From positions 1 to 5,746 of the forward strand of contig DJOI01000072.1 in the NCBI GenBank assembly GCA_002439605.1: a DNA stretch of 5,746 bases, written 5' to 3'. Shown here piece after piece: positions 1-5,203 of this stretch. The stretch is from Candidatus Segatella mututuai (GTDB lineage Bacteria; Bacteroidota; Bacteroidia; Bacteroidales; Bacteroidaceae). The first letter of the stretch is position 1. The number at the start of each line of letters is the position of its first letter. The notes beneath the pieces are model-generated. The model was not told where the DNA came from. It searched no databases and saw only the letters and a list, made by a program, of their open reading frames with translations. The position numbers and the translations under genes are program-made.

Positions 1-361
1 TGAGGAGTACAACCTCGGTGACACCATTACAGTTGAAATCTTCAACGATGCAAAGTTCGTTGACGTAATTGGTACATCAAAGGGTAAAGGCTTCCAGGGC
101 GTTGTAAAGCGTCACGGATTCGGTGGTGTAGGCCAGTCTACTCACGGTCAGGACGACCGCGCTCGTAAGCCGGGATCTATTGGTGCATGTTCTTACCCAG
201 CAAAGGTGTTCAAGGGTATGCGCATGGGCGGCCAGATGGGAGGTGACAGAGTTACTACTCAGAACCTTCAGGTGTTAAAGGTAATTCCAGAACAGAATCT
301 TCTTGTTGTGAAGGGTTCGTTCGCTGGATGCAAAGGTTCAACTGTTTTAATTGAAAAATAA
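1..361 (+). CDS. rplC: 50S ribosomal protein uL3 (L3), C-terminal part, 5' truncated by window edge
   Basis: Reading from base 2, 119 residues are open to a TAA at 359-361. They align by eye with E. coli L3 from about residue 88, so roughly the first 87 residues lie outside the window. Recognisable landmarks are VDVIGTSKGKGFQG, the basic VKRHGFGG segment, GSIGACSYPAKVFKG and RMGGQMGG. The family binds 23S rRNA early in 50S assembly, and its long internal extension reaches towards the peptidyl-transferase centre. The residue matching E. coli Gln150, which PrmB methylates, is Ser here (codon 191-193), as in many non-proteobacterial L3 proteins. The stop overlaps the rplD start by one base (TAATG). 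The identification is very secure; only the missing N-terminus is unknown. Confidence 0.98.
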   Translation, partial: EEYNLGDTITVEIFNDAKFVDVIGTSKGKGFQGVVKRHGFGGVGQSTHGQDDRARKPGSIGACSYPAKVFKGMRMGGQMGGDRVTTQNLQVLKVIPEQNLLVVKGSFAGCKGSTVLIEK

Positions 362-990
362 TGGAAGTTAGCGTATTAGATATCAAAGGTCAGGAGACCG
401 GCCGCAAGGTAGCTCTTAATGAGGCTGTTTTCGGTATTGAGCCTAACGATCACGTACTCTATCTCGACGTTAAGCAGTATCTCGCTAACCAGCGTCAGGG
501 TACAGCTAAGTCCAAGGAGAGAAGCGAGATGAGCGGCTCTACTCGTAAGCTTGGTCGTCAGAAAGGTGGCGGCGGTGCTCGCCGTGGTGATATTAACTCA
601 CCTGTACTCGTAGGTGGTGGTCGTGTATTTGGTCCTAAGCCACGCGATTATCGCTTCAAACTCAATAAAAAAGTAAAGATTCTTGCTCGTAAGTCAGCCC
701 TCTCATACAAGGCTCAAGAGAATGGCATCGTAATGCTCGAAGACTTCTCTTTTGAGGCTCCAAAGACTAAAGAATTCTTAAGTGTTCTTAAGAATCTTAA
801 AATCGAAGGTAAGAAAGTGCTGTTCGTTTTGCCAGAATCGAATAAAAACGTATATTTGTCCGCTCGTAACTTGCAGCGTGCTGAAGTTATCCTTGCATCA
901 AATGTCAATTCGTACAAAGTTTTGAACGCTGATGTTGTAGTGATTACAGAAAAATCGCTCGAGACTATCGACCAAATCTTAACAAAGTAA
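361..990 (+). CDS. rplD: 50S ribosomal protein uL4 (L4)
   Basis: This 209-residue protein has the usual uL4 length (201 in E. coli). uL4 binds 23S rRNA, and its extended loop lines the nascent-peptide exit tunnel together with uL22. The loop is visible at about residues 57-97: STRKLGRQKGGGGARRG, then INSPVLVGGGRVFGPKPRDY. Lys68 in RQKG corresponds to E. coli Lys63, a site of macrolide-resistance mutations; it is wild type here. The RQKGGGGARRG form replaces the more widespread RQKGTGRAR, as I recall for Bacteroidota. The C-terminal globular part includes LARKSALSYKA and VYLSARNL. The start ATG overlaps the rplC stop by one base and has no SD, so reinitiation or coupling is likely. In E. coli L4 also represses its own operon through the S10 leader; that leader would lie upstream and is not visible. 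Confidence 0.99.
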   Translation: MEVSVLDIKGQETGRKVALNEAVFGIEPNDHVLYLDVKQYLANQRQGTAKSKERSEMSGSTRKLGRQKGGGGARRGDINSPVLVGGGRVFGPKPRDYRFKLNKKVKILARKSALSYKAQENGIVMLEDFSFEAPKTKEFLSVLKNLKIEGKKVLFVLPESNKNVYLSARNLQRAEVILASNVNSYKVLNADVVVITEKSLETIDQILTK

Positions 991-992
991 AA

Positions 993-997
993 AGGAG
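993..997 (+). promoter_or_regulatory. Shine-Dalgarno site for rplW
   Basis: AGGAG, within AAAGGAG, sits in the 17-nt rplD-rplW gap, 10 nt before the ATG at 1008. It is the only SD-like site in an intergenic gap of this window, since most other starts are preceded only by A/T-rich sequence. The match to the anti-SD is seen directly. Whether this organism's ribosomes use it is uncertain, because anti-SD use is reported to be weak in Bacteroidota. Confidence 0.6.
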
Positions 998-1007
998 ATA
1001 TTAGAAT

Positions 1008-1301
1008 ATGGCATTTATTATCAAACCATTGGTTACTGAGAAGATGACCAAGATTACAGACAAGCAGCCTAACCGCTATGGCTTCGTTGTTCGTCCTGAG
1101 GCTAATAAGCTCGAGATTAAGAAGGAAGTCGAGGGTCTGTACAATGTTACAGTAGTTGATGTGAACACTATTCGCTATGCTGGCAAGCGCTCTGCACGTT
1201 ACACAAAGGCAGGCCTTGTTAAAGGACAAAAGAATGCGTTCAAAAAGGCAATCGTTACTCTGAAAGAGGGCGAAACAATTGATTTTTACAGCAATATTTA
1301 A
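1008..1301 (+). CDS. rplW: 50S ribosomal protein uL23 (L23)
   Basis: This 97-residue protein matches the uL23 length (about 95-100). uL23 sits at the rim of the peptide exit tunnel, where it docks trigger factor and the signal recognition particle. The N-terminal IIKPLVTEKM motif is typical, and Glu11 in VTEK corresponds to E. coli Glu18, the trigger-factor contact. The VVDVNTIRYAGK segment and the C-terminal KNAFKKAIVTLKEGETIDF are also diagnostic. The ATG follows an AAAGGAG sequence by 10 nt, which supports the chosen start. The gene lies 17 nt after rplD and 8 nt before rplB. Nothing is unusual in the protein itself. Confidence 0.99.
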   Translation: MAFIIKPLVTEKMTKITDKQPNRYGFVVRPEANKLEIKKEVEGLYNVTVVDVNTIRYAGKRSARYTKAGLVKGQKNAFKKAIVTLKEGETIDFYSNI

Positions 1302-1309
1302 AATAAAAA

Positions 1310-2137
1310 ATGGCAGTACGTAAATTAAAACCGGTTACTCCGGGTCAAAGACACAAAGTTATTGGCACGTTCGAGGATATTACTGCATCCGTGCCAGAGA
1401 AGTCTCTCGTTTACGGTAAGCGTTCTACCGGTGGTCGAAACAACACCGGTAAGATGACCGTTCGCTACATCGGTGGCGGTCACAAGCAGAAGTTTCGTTT
1501 AATCGACTTCAAACGTGAGAAAGATGGTGTTCCAGCAGTTGTAAAGACAATCGAGTACGACCCTAACCGTTCGGCTCGCATCGCATTGCTTTACTATGCT
1601 GATGGTGAAAAACGTTACATTATTGCTCCTAACGGACTTCAGGTAGGTGCTACTTTGATGTCTGGTGCTGAGGCAGCTCCAGAGGTTGGTAACGCGCTTC
1701 CTTTGGCAAACATCCCTGTAGGTACCGTGATTCACAACATTGAGTTGCGTCCTGGACAGGGTGCTTTGTTGGTTCGTTCGGCTGGTAATTTTGCTCAGTT
1801 GACTTCTCGTGAGGGCAGTTATTGTGTAATTAAGCTCCCTTCTGGCGAGTTGCGCCAGATTTTGAGTGCTTGTAAAGCTACTATCGGTAGTGTCGGTAAC
1901 TCTGATCACGCTCTTGAGCAGTCTGGTAAGGCTGGTCGCTCACGCTGGTTGGGTCGTCGTCCTCACAACCGTGGTGTTGTTATGAACCCTGTTGATCACC
2001 CAATGGGTGGTGGTGAGGGCCGCCAGAGCGGTGGTCACCCACGTTCACGTAAGGGCTTGTATGCTAAGGGTCTTAAGACTCGTGCACCAAAGAAGCTTTC
2101 TAACAAGTATATTATTGAAAGAGCTAACAAAAAATAA
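1310..2137 (+). CDS. rplB: 50S ribosomal protein uL2 (L2)
   Basis: The 275-residue product has the standard uL2 length (273 in E. coli). uL2 binds 23S rRNA domain IV, forms an intersubunit bridge and is needed for subunit joining and peptidyl-transferase activity. An N-terminal OB-fold region carries GGRNNTGKMT, RYIGGGHKQ and EYDPNRSARIAL. The SH3-like region carries IPVGTVIHNIELRPGQG and RSAGNFAQL. The C-terminal part carries RGVVMNPVDHPMGGGEGR. His230 in VDHP corresponds to the E. coli histidine numbered 229 in the mature protein, which is functionally important. The next position reads PMGGG rather than PHGGG, which I recall as the Bacteroidota form. The lineage-typical tail GGHPRSRKGLYAKG follows. 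The 17 bases before the ATG (1293-1309) are all A or T with no SD; this is also the 8-nt gap after rplW. Confidence 0.99.
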   Translation: MAVRKLKPVTPGQRHKVIGTFEDITASVPEKSLVYGKRSTGGRNNTGKMTVRYIGGGHKQKFRLIDFKREKDGVPAVVKTIEYDPNRSARIALLYYADGEKRYIIAPNGLQVGATLMSGAEAAPEVGNALPLANIPVGTVIHNIELRPGQGALLVRSAGNFAQLTSREGSYCVIKLPSGELRQILSACKATIGSVGNSDHALEQSGKAGRSRWLGRRPHNRGVVMNPVDHPMGGGEGRQSGGHPRSRKGLYAKGLKTRAPKKLSNKYIIERANKK

Positions 2138-2147
2138 AGAGTAAATT

Positions 2148-2414
2148 ATGAGTCGTTCACTTAAAAAAGGTCCATACATCAACGTTTCTCTCGAGAAGAA
2201 GATTCTCGCTATGAACGAGAGCGGAAAGAAAAATGTTGTTAAGACATGGGCTCGGGCTTCAATGATATCTCCTGATTTTGTAGGACATACTGTTGCAGTT
2301 CATAACGGTAACAAATTTATCCCTGTTTATGTTACAGAGAACATGGTAGGCCACAAGCTTGGAGAGTTCGCTCCAACACGTCGCTTTGGCGGTCACTCTG
2401 GTAACAGAAAGTAA
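2148..2414 (+). CDS. rpsS: 30S ribosomal protein uS19 (S19)
   Basis: The 88-residue protein is close to the family norm (about 92). uS19 sits in the head of the 30S subunit, pairs with uS13 and takes part in head-to-50S bridging near the A site. The MSRSLKKGPY start, TWARASMISPDFVGHTVAVHNG and the C-terminal KLGEFAPTRRFGGHSG are all hallmark segments. The gene begins 10 nt after rplB. Only a weak AAGAG lies upstream, so SD use is doubtful. It is followed by the longest gap in the window (33 nt) before rplV. Confidence 0.99.
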   Translation: MSRSLKKGPYINVSLEKKILAMNESGKKNVVKTWARASMISPDFVGHTVAVHNGNKFIPVYVTENMVGHKLGEFAPTRRFGGHSGNRK

Positions 2415-2447
2415 TCGGGGTTAAACCATTTAAAATTCAAGTAAATA

Positions 2448-2852
2448 ATGGGAGCAAGAAAACATATTGCGGCTGAAAAATTGAAAGAAGCCCGTAAAAA
2501 CTTGTACTTCGCTAAATTGGTTGGCGTTCCTTCTTCTCCACGCAAGATGCGCTACGTTGTAGATATGATTCGTGGTATGGAAGTTAATCGCGCCCTCGGA
2601 GTACTTCGCTTCTCTAAGAAGCAAGCATCTGCTGACGTTGAGAAATTACTTCGCTCAGCTATCGCAAACTGGGAAGCCAAGAATGATCGCAAGGCTGAAG
2701 ACGGTGAGCTTTATATTAGCAAGGTCTTCGTTGACGAAGGCGTTACAATGAAACGTATGAGACCTGCACCACAGGGTCGTGGTTATAGAATCCGTAAGCG
2801 TTCTAACCATGTTACTCTTTTTGTAGATGCAAAAACTAATGACGAAAAATAA
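2448..2852 (+). CDS. rplV: 50S ribosomal protein uL22 (L22)
   Basis: At 134 residues this is longer than E. coli L22 (110). About 17 extra residues lie at the N-terminus before SSPRKMRYVVDMIRG, and a few follow at the C-terminus. uL22 contacts all domains of 23S rRNA, and its beta-hairpin narrows the exit tunnel opposite uL4. The core reads SPRKMRYVVDMIRG, then LLRSAIANWEAKN, then ISKVFVDEGVTMKRMRPAPQGRGYRI. Residues 101-103 (MKR) match the E. coli MKR whose deletion gives macrolide resistance; it is intact. The start follows a 33-nt gap with no SD and no convincing promoter. Two in-frame stops (TAATAA) end the gene, at 2850-2855. The longer N-terminus is consistent with Bacteroidota L22 proteins as I recall them, so I keep this start. 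Confidence 0.98.
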   Translation: MGARKHIAAEKLKEARKNLYFAKLVGVPSSPRKMRYVVDMIRGMEVNRALGVLRFSKKQASADVEKLLRSAIANWEAKNDRKAEDGELYISKVFVDEGVTMKRMRPAPQGRGYRIRKRSNHVTLFVDAKTNDEK

Positions 2853-2860
2853 TAAGTAGA

Positions 2861-3589
2861 ATGGGACAGAAAGTTAATCCGATTAGTAACCGACTCGGTA
2901 TTATCCGTGGTTGGGATTCAAATTGGTTCGGTGGCAAGAACTTCGGTGACAACCTCGTAGAGGATCAGAAAATCCGCAAGTATCTTAACGAGCGTCTTGC
3001 TAAGGCAAGTGTATCTCGTATCGTTATCGAACGTACGTTGAAGCTTGTTACCATTACTATTTGCACAGCCCGTCCAGGTTTTGTCATTGGTAAAGGTGGT
3101 CAGGATGTTGACAAGTTGAAGGAAGAGTTGAAGAAACTTTACAAGAAAGATATTCAAATCAACATCTTCGAGGTTAAGAAGCCTGAGCTTGATGCTACCA
3201 TCGTAGGTAAGAACATCGCAAGTCAGATTGAGCACATGATTGCTTATCGCCGCGCTATCAAGATGGCTGTCGCCAACACAATGCGTGCTGGCGCAGAGGG
3301 TATCAAGGTTCAGATTACTGGTCGTCTGAATGGTGCCGAAATGGCACGTAAGGAAATGTACAAAGAGGGACGTACTCCTCTGCACACATTCCGCGCAGAC
3401 ATCGATTACTGTCAGTGCGAGGCTCTTACCAAGGTAGGCCTGCTCGGCATCAAGGTATGGATTTGTCGTGGGGAGGTTTATGGTAAGGCTGACCTTACTC
3501 CTAACTTCGCTCAGGACAATAAGGGCAACAACCGTGGCAACGGTCGCTCTAACCGCGGTGGTAATCGCAAGAGAAACAATAACCGTTAA
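2861..3589 (+). CDS. rpsC: 30S ribosomal protein uS3 (S3)
   Basis: This is a 242-residue uS3 (233 in E. coli). The protein sits at the mRNA entry channel of the 30S head and contributes to the ribosomal helicase with uS4. The MGQKVNPISNRLGI start is diagnostic. A type II KH domain follows, with GFVIGKGG at about 73-80 (GXXG at 77-80). The pattern RRAIK at 130-134 matches the Arg-Arg-x-x-Lys positions implicated in E. coli helicase activity. The C-terminal domain reads ITGRLNGAEMARKE, HTFRADIDY and GIKVWICRGE. From about residue 218 to the end is a disordered-looking tail almost wholly of Asn, Gly, Arg and Lys. The gene starts 8 nt after rplV with no SD. Confidence 0.99.
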   Translation: MGQKVNPISNRLGIIRGWDSNWFGGKNFGDNLVEDQKIRKYLNERLAKASVSRIVIERTLKLVTITICTARPGFVIGKGGQDVDKLKEELKKLYKKDIQINIFEVKKPELDATIVGKNIASQIEHMIAYRRAIKMAVANTMRAGAEGIKVQITGRLNGAEMARKEMYKEGRTPLHTFRADIDYCQCEALTKVGLLGIKVWICRGEVYGKADLTPNFAQDNKGNNRGNGRSNRGGNRKRNNNR

Positions 3590-3603
3590 ATTAGAAAGCT
3601 ATC

Positions 3604-4032
3604 ATGTTACAGCCAAAAAGAGTAAAATATAGAAGACCTCAAGATGGTCGTGGCAATAAAGGCAACGCCCACAGAGGTACACAATTGGCATTCGGTTCTT
3701 TTGGTATCAAGACTCTTGAGCCTAAATGGATCGATAGCCGTCAGATTGAGGCTGCTCGTGTGGCGGTGAACCGCTACATGAACCGCCAAGGTCAGGTCTG
3801 GATTCGTATCTTCCCTGATAAGCCAATCACTCGTAAGCCTGCTGATGTGCGTATGGGTAAAGGTAAGGGTGATCCTGCAGGATGGGTTGCACCTGTTACG
3901 CCAGGTCGTATCCTCTTTGAAGTAGAAGGAGTAAGTTTCGAAATCGCTAAGGAGGCACTTCGCCTCGCAGCTCAGAAACTTCCTGTGAAGACAAAATTTG
4001 TTGTTAGACGTGATTACGATAAAAACGCTTAA
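3604..4032 (+). CDS. rplP: 50S ribosomal protein uL16 (L16)
   Basis: This 142-residue protein is slightly longer than E. coli L16 (136). uL16 joins late in 50S assembly and contacts the A-site tRNA elbow near 5S rRNA and helix 38. Landmarks are MLQPKRVKYRRPQ, FGSFGIKTLEP, a RQIEAARVAVNRYMNRQG helix, KPITRKPADVRMGKGKG and VAPVTPGRILFEVEG. Arg83 within VRMGKGKG corresponds to Arg81, hydroxylated by RoxA/YcfD in E. coli; the window does not show whether this organism has such an enzyme. The start comes 14 nt after rpsC. The ATG at 3604 gives the expected MLQPKR N-terminus, so the start is firm. Confidence 0.99.
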   Translation: MLQPKRVKYRRPQDGRGNKGNAHRGTQLAFGSFGIKTLEPKWIDSRQIEAARVAVNRYMNRQGQVWIRIFPDKPITRKPADVRMGKGKGDPAGWVAPVTPGRILFEVEGVSFEIAKEALRLAAQKLPVKTKFVVRRDYDKNA

Positions 4033-4034
4033 TT

Positions 4035-4229
4035 ATGAAGATTAAAGAATTAAAGGAACTCGAAACCAAGGACTTGGTAGAGAAAATGGAGAATGCTGTT
4101 GTGGCTTATAATCAGAAGAAGCTCAACCATAACATCACTCCTCTTGAGAATCCATCAGAGATTAAGGTTGCTCGTCGTGATATCGCACGTATGAAAACAG
4201 AACTTCGTCAGAGAGAACTTAACAAATAA
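4035..4229 (+). CDS. rpmC: 50S ribosomal protein uL29 (L29)
   Basis: A 64-residue protein of normal uL29 length (63 in E. coli), predicted as two long helices. uL29 lies beside uL23 at the exit-tunnel mouth on the solvent side of the 50S subunit. The N-terminal MKIKELKELETKDLVEKM and C-terminal EIKVARRDIARMKTELRQRE are characteristic. The gene starts 2 nt after the rplP stop (TAATTATG) and has no SD, so translation is probably coupled to rplP. Its stop is followed in frame by a second TAA whose last base is the first base of the rpsQ ATG. Confidence 0.97.
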   Translation: MKIKELKELETKDLVEKMENAVVAYNQKKLNHNITPLENPSEIKVARRDIARMKTELRQRELNK

Positions 4230-4231
4230 TA

Positions 4232-4498
4232 ATGGTCCAGATGGAAACAAGAAATTTAAGAAAAGTAAGACAGGGTGTTGTCATCAGCAACAAGATGGAT
4301 AAAACCATTGTTATTGCAGCTAAGTTCAAGGAGATGCACCCAATTTATGGTAAATTTGTCCAAAAGACAAAGAAGTACCATGCACATGACGAGAAGAATG
4401 AGGCTAACGTAGGTGATACTGTTATGATCATGGAAACTCGTCCTCTGTCTAAGACAAAGAGATGGAGATTAGTACAAATCGTAGAAAAAGCTAAGTAA
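4232..4498 (+). CDS. rpsQ: 30S ribosomal protein uS17 (S17)
   Basis: The 88-residue OB-fold protein is of usual length (84 in E. coli). uS17 is an early-binding protein that contacts helices 7 and 11 of 16S rRNA in the lower body of the 30S. Recognisable parts are RKVRQGVVISNKMDKTIVIA, HPIYGKFVQKTKKYHAHDE, GDTVMIMETRPLSKTKRW and a VQIVEKAK end. Two starts are possible. ATG 4232, 2 nt after rpmC, gives MVQMETRNLRK. ATG 4241 gives METRNLRK, which looks closer to Bacteroidota relatives as I recall them. I give the longer form because it sits in the TAATAATG coupling arrangement seen at neighbouring junctions, but it may be three codons too long. Confidence 0.96.
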   Translation: MVQMETRNLRKVRQGVVISNKMDKTIVIAAKFKEMHPIYGKFVQKTKKYHAHDEKNEANVGDTVMIMETRPLSKTKRWRLVQIVEKAK

Positions 4499-4500
4499 TT

Positions 4501-4866
4501 ATGATACAAGCAGAATCAAGACTTAATGTATGTGACAACAGCGGTGCTCGCGAGGCTCTTTGTATTCGTGTCCTCGGTGGTACAGGTCGTCGTTACGCAA
4601 GTGTTGGTGACGTGATTGTAGTTTCAGTCAAAAACGTCATTCCATCAAGTGATTTGAAGAAGGGTGCAGTATCAAAGGCTTTGATTGTTCGCACAAAGAA
4701 GGAGATTCGTCGCGCTGATGGTTCTTACATCCGTTTCGATGACAATGCGTGTGTACTGCTCAACAATGCCGGTGAGCTTCGTGGTAGCCGTATCTTTGGC
4801 CCTGTTGCTCGTGAGCTTCGTGCAGTGAATATGAAAGTCGTTTCTTTGGCACCTGAGGTTCTTTAA
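4501..4866 (+). CDS. rplN: 50S ribosomal protein uL14 (L14)
   Basis: A 121-residue protein of normal uL14 length (123 in E. coli). uL14 forms intersubunit bridges with 16S rRNA and contacts bL19; in bacteria it is also the docking surface of the silencing factor RsfS. The sequence shows LNVCDNSGAREALCIRVLGG, VGDVIVVSVK, VVRTKKEIRRADGSYIRFDDNACVLLNN-type core segments, RIFGPVARELR and the conserved end VSLAPEVL. In E. coli this gene heads a separate spc operon. Here it starts 2 nt after rpsQ (TAATTATG) with no promoter between them. No SD precedes it. Confidence 0.98.
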   Translation: MIQAESRLNVCDNSGAREALCIRVLGGTGRRYASVGDVIVVSVKNVIPSSDLKKGAVSKALIVRTKKEIRRADGSYIRFDDNACVLLNNAGELRGSRIFGPVARELRAVNMKVVSLAPEVL

Positions 4867-4885
4867 TATTTTAAAATTAGTAGTA

Positions 4886-5203
4886 ATGAGTAAGTTACAT
4901 ATAAAGAAAGACGATAAGGTTATCGTTATTGCTGGTGCCGACAAGGGCAAGACGGGTAAGGTGCTCAAGGTTCTCGTTGATGACAATCGTGCCATTGTTG
5001 AGGGAGTACACATGGTGTCAAAGAGCACCAAGCCGTCGGCTAAGAATCCTCAGGGAGGCATCATTAAGCAAGAGGCTCCTATTCATATCTCAAATTTGAG
5101 CTTGATTGATCCTAAGAGTGGCAAGGCTACTCGCGTGGCTATCAAGCACGAGGGTAAAAACGTTGTTCGCATCGCTAAAAAGTCAGGGGAGGAAATCAAG
5201 TAA
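4886..5203 (+). CDS. rplX: 50S ribosomal protein uL24 (L24)
   Basis: A 105-residue uL24 (104 in E. coli). It is an assembly initiator that binds the 5' domain of 23S rRNA near the tunnel exit. The KOW motif is clear at about residues 8-35: KDDKVIVIAGADKGKTGKV and onward. It is followed by VEGVHMVSKSTKPSAKNPQGG and the IHISNLSLIDP segment typical of bacterial L24. It starts 19 nt after rplN, with A/T-rich sequence upstream and no SD. The last codons (Ser-Gly-Glu-Glu-Ile-Lys) contain a GGGGAGG sequence that could serve the next gene. The stop overlaps the rplE start by one base (TAATG). Confidence 0.98.
   Translation: MSKLHIKKDDKVIVIAGADKGKTGKVLKVLVDDNRAIVEGVHMVSKSTKPSAKNPQGGIIKQEAPIHISNLSLIDPKSGKATRVAIKHEGKNVVRIAKKSGEEIK
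5188..5192 (+). promoter_or_regulatory. Shine-Dalgarno-like site for rplE, inside rplX
   Basis: GGAGG, within GGGGAGG at 5186-5192, is read as Gly-Glu-Glu codons near the 3' end of rplX. It lies 10 nt before the rplE ATG at 5203. With the TAATG overlap it suggests coupled initiation of rplE. The motif may simply reflect codon choice, as the same kind of sequence also occurs inside other genes here with no start following it. Confidence 0.4.

Noticed and set aside
90..182. Possible novelty in uL3, the only gene with an unusual-looking segment (HGFGGVGQSTHGQDD)
   Set aside because: The segment aligns in place with the variable, basic loop region of uL3 and the flanking blocks are canonical, so it is ordinary family variation.
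714..1229. 171-codon open frame on the minus strand across rplD and rplW
   Set aside because: It is a shadow of two certain genes, its translation resembles no family I know, and it spans a gene junction. Long antisense frames are common opposite codon-biased ribosomal genes.
1499..1909. 136-codon open frame on the minus strand opposite rplB (with similar shorter ones at 2430-2624, 3607-3789, 4672-5031 and 5394-5585)
   Set aside because: All are antisense to secure ribosomal protein genes and none shows family features.
2415..2447. 33-nt gap before rplV as a possible promoter or leader
   Set aside because: It is the longest gap, but I see no TAnnTTTG-type Bacteroidota -7 element and no inverted repeat able to form a terminator or regulatory hairpin.
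2918..3385. 155-codon open frame on the minus strand opposite rpsC
   Set aside because: It lies fully inside rpsC and has no recognisable motif or start signals; a codon-bias artefact.
4867..4885. A/T-rich gap before rplX as a possible promoter
   Set aside because: There are only 19 nt with no recognisable -7/-33 pair; it looks like the usual A/T-rich start region of this lineage.
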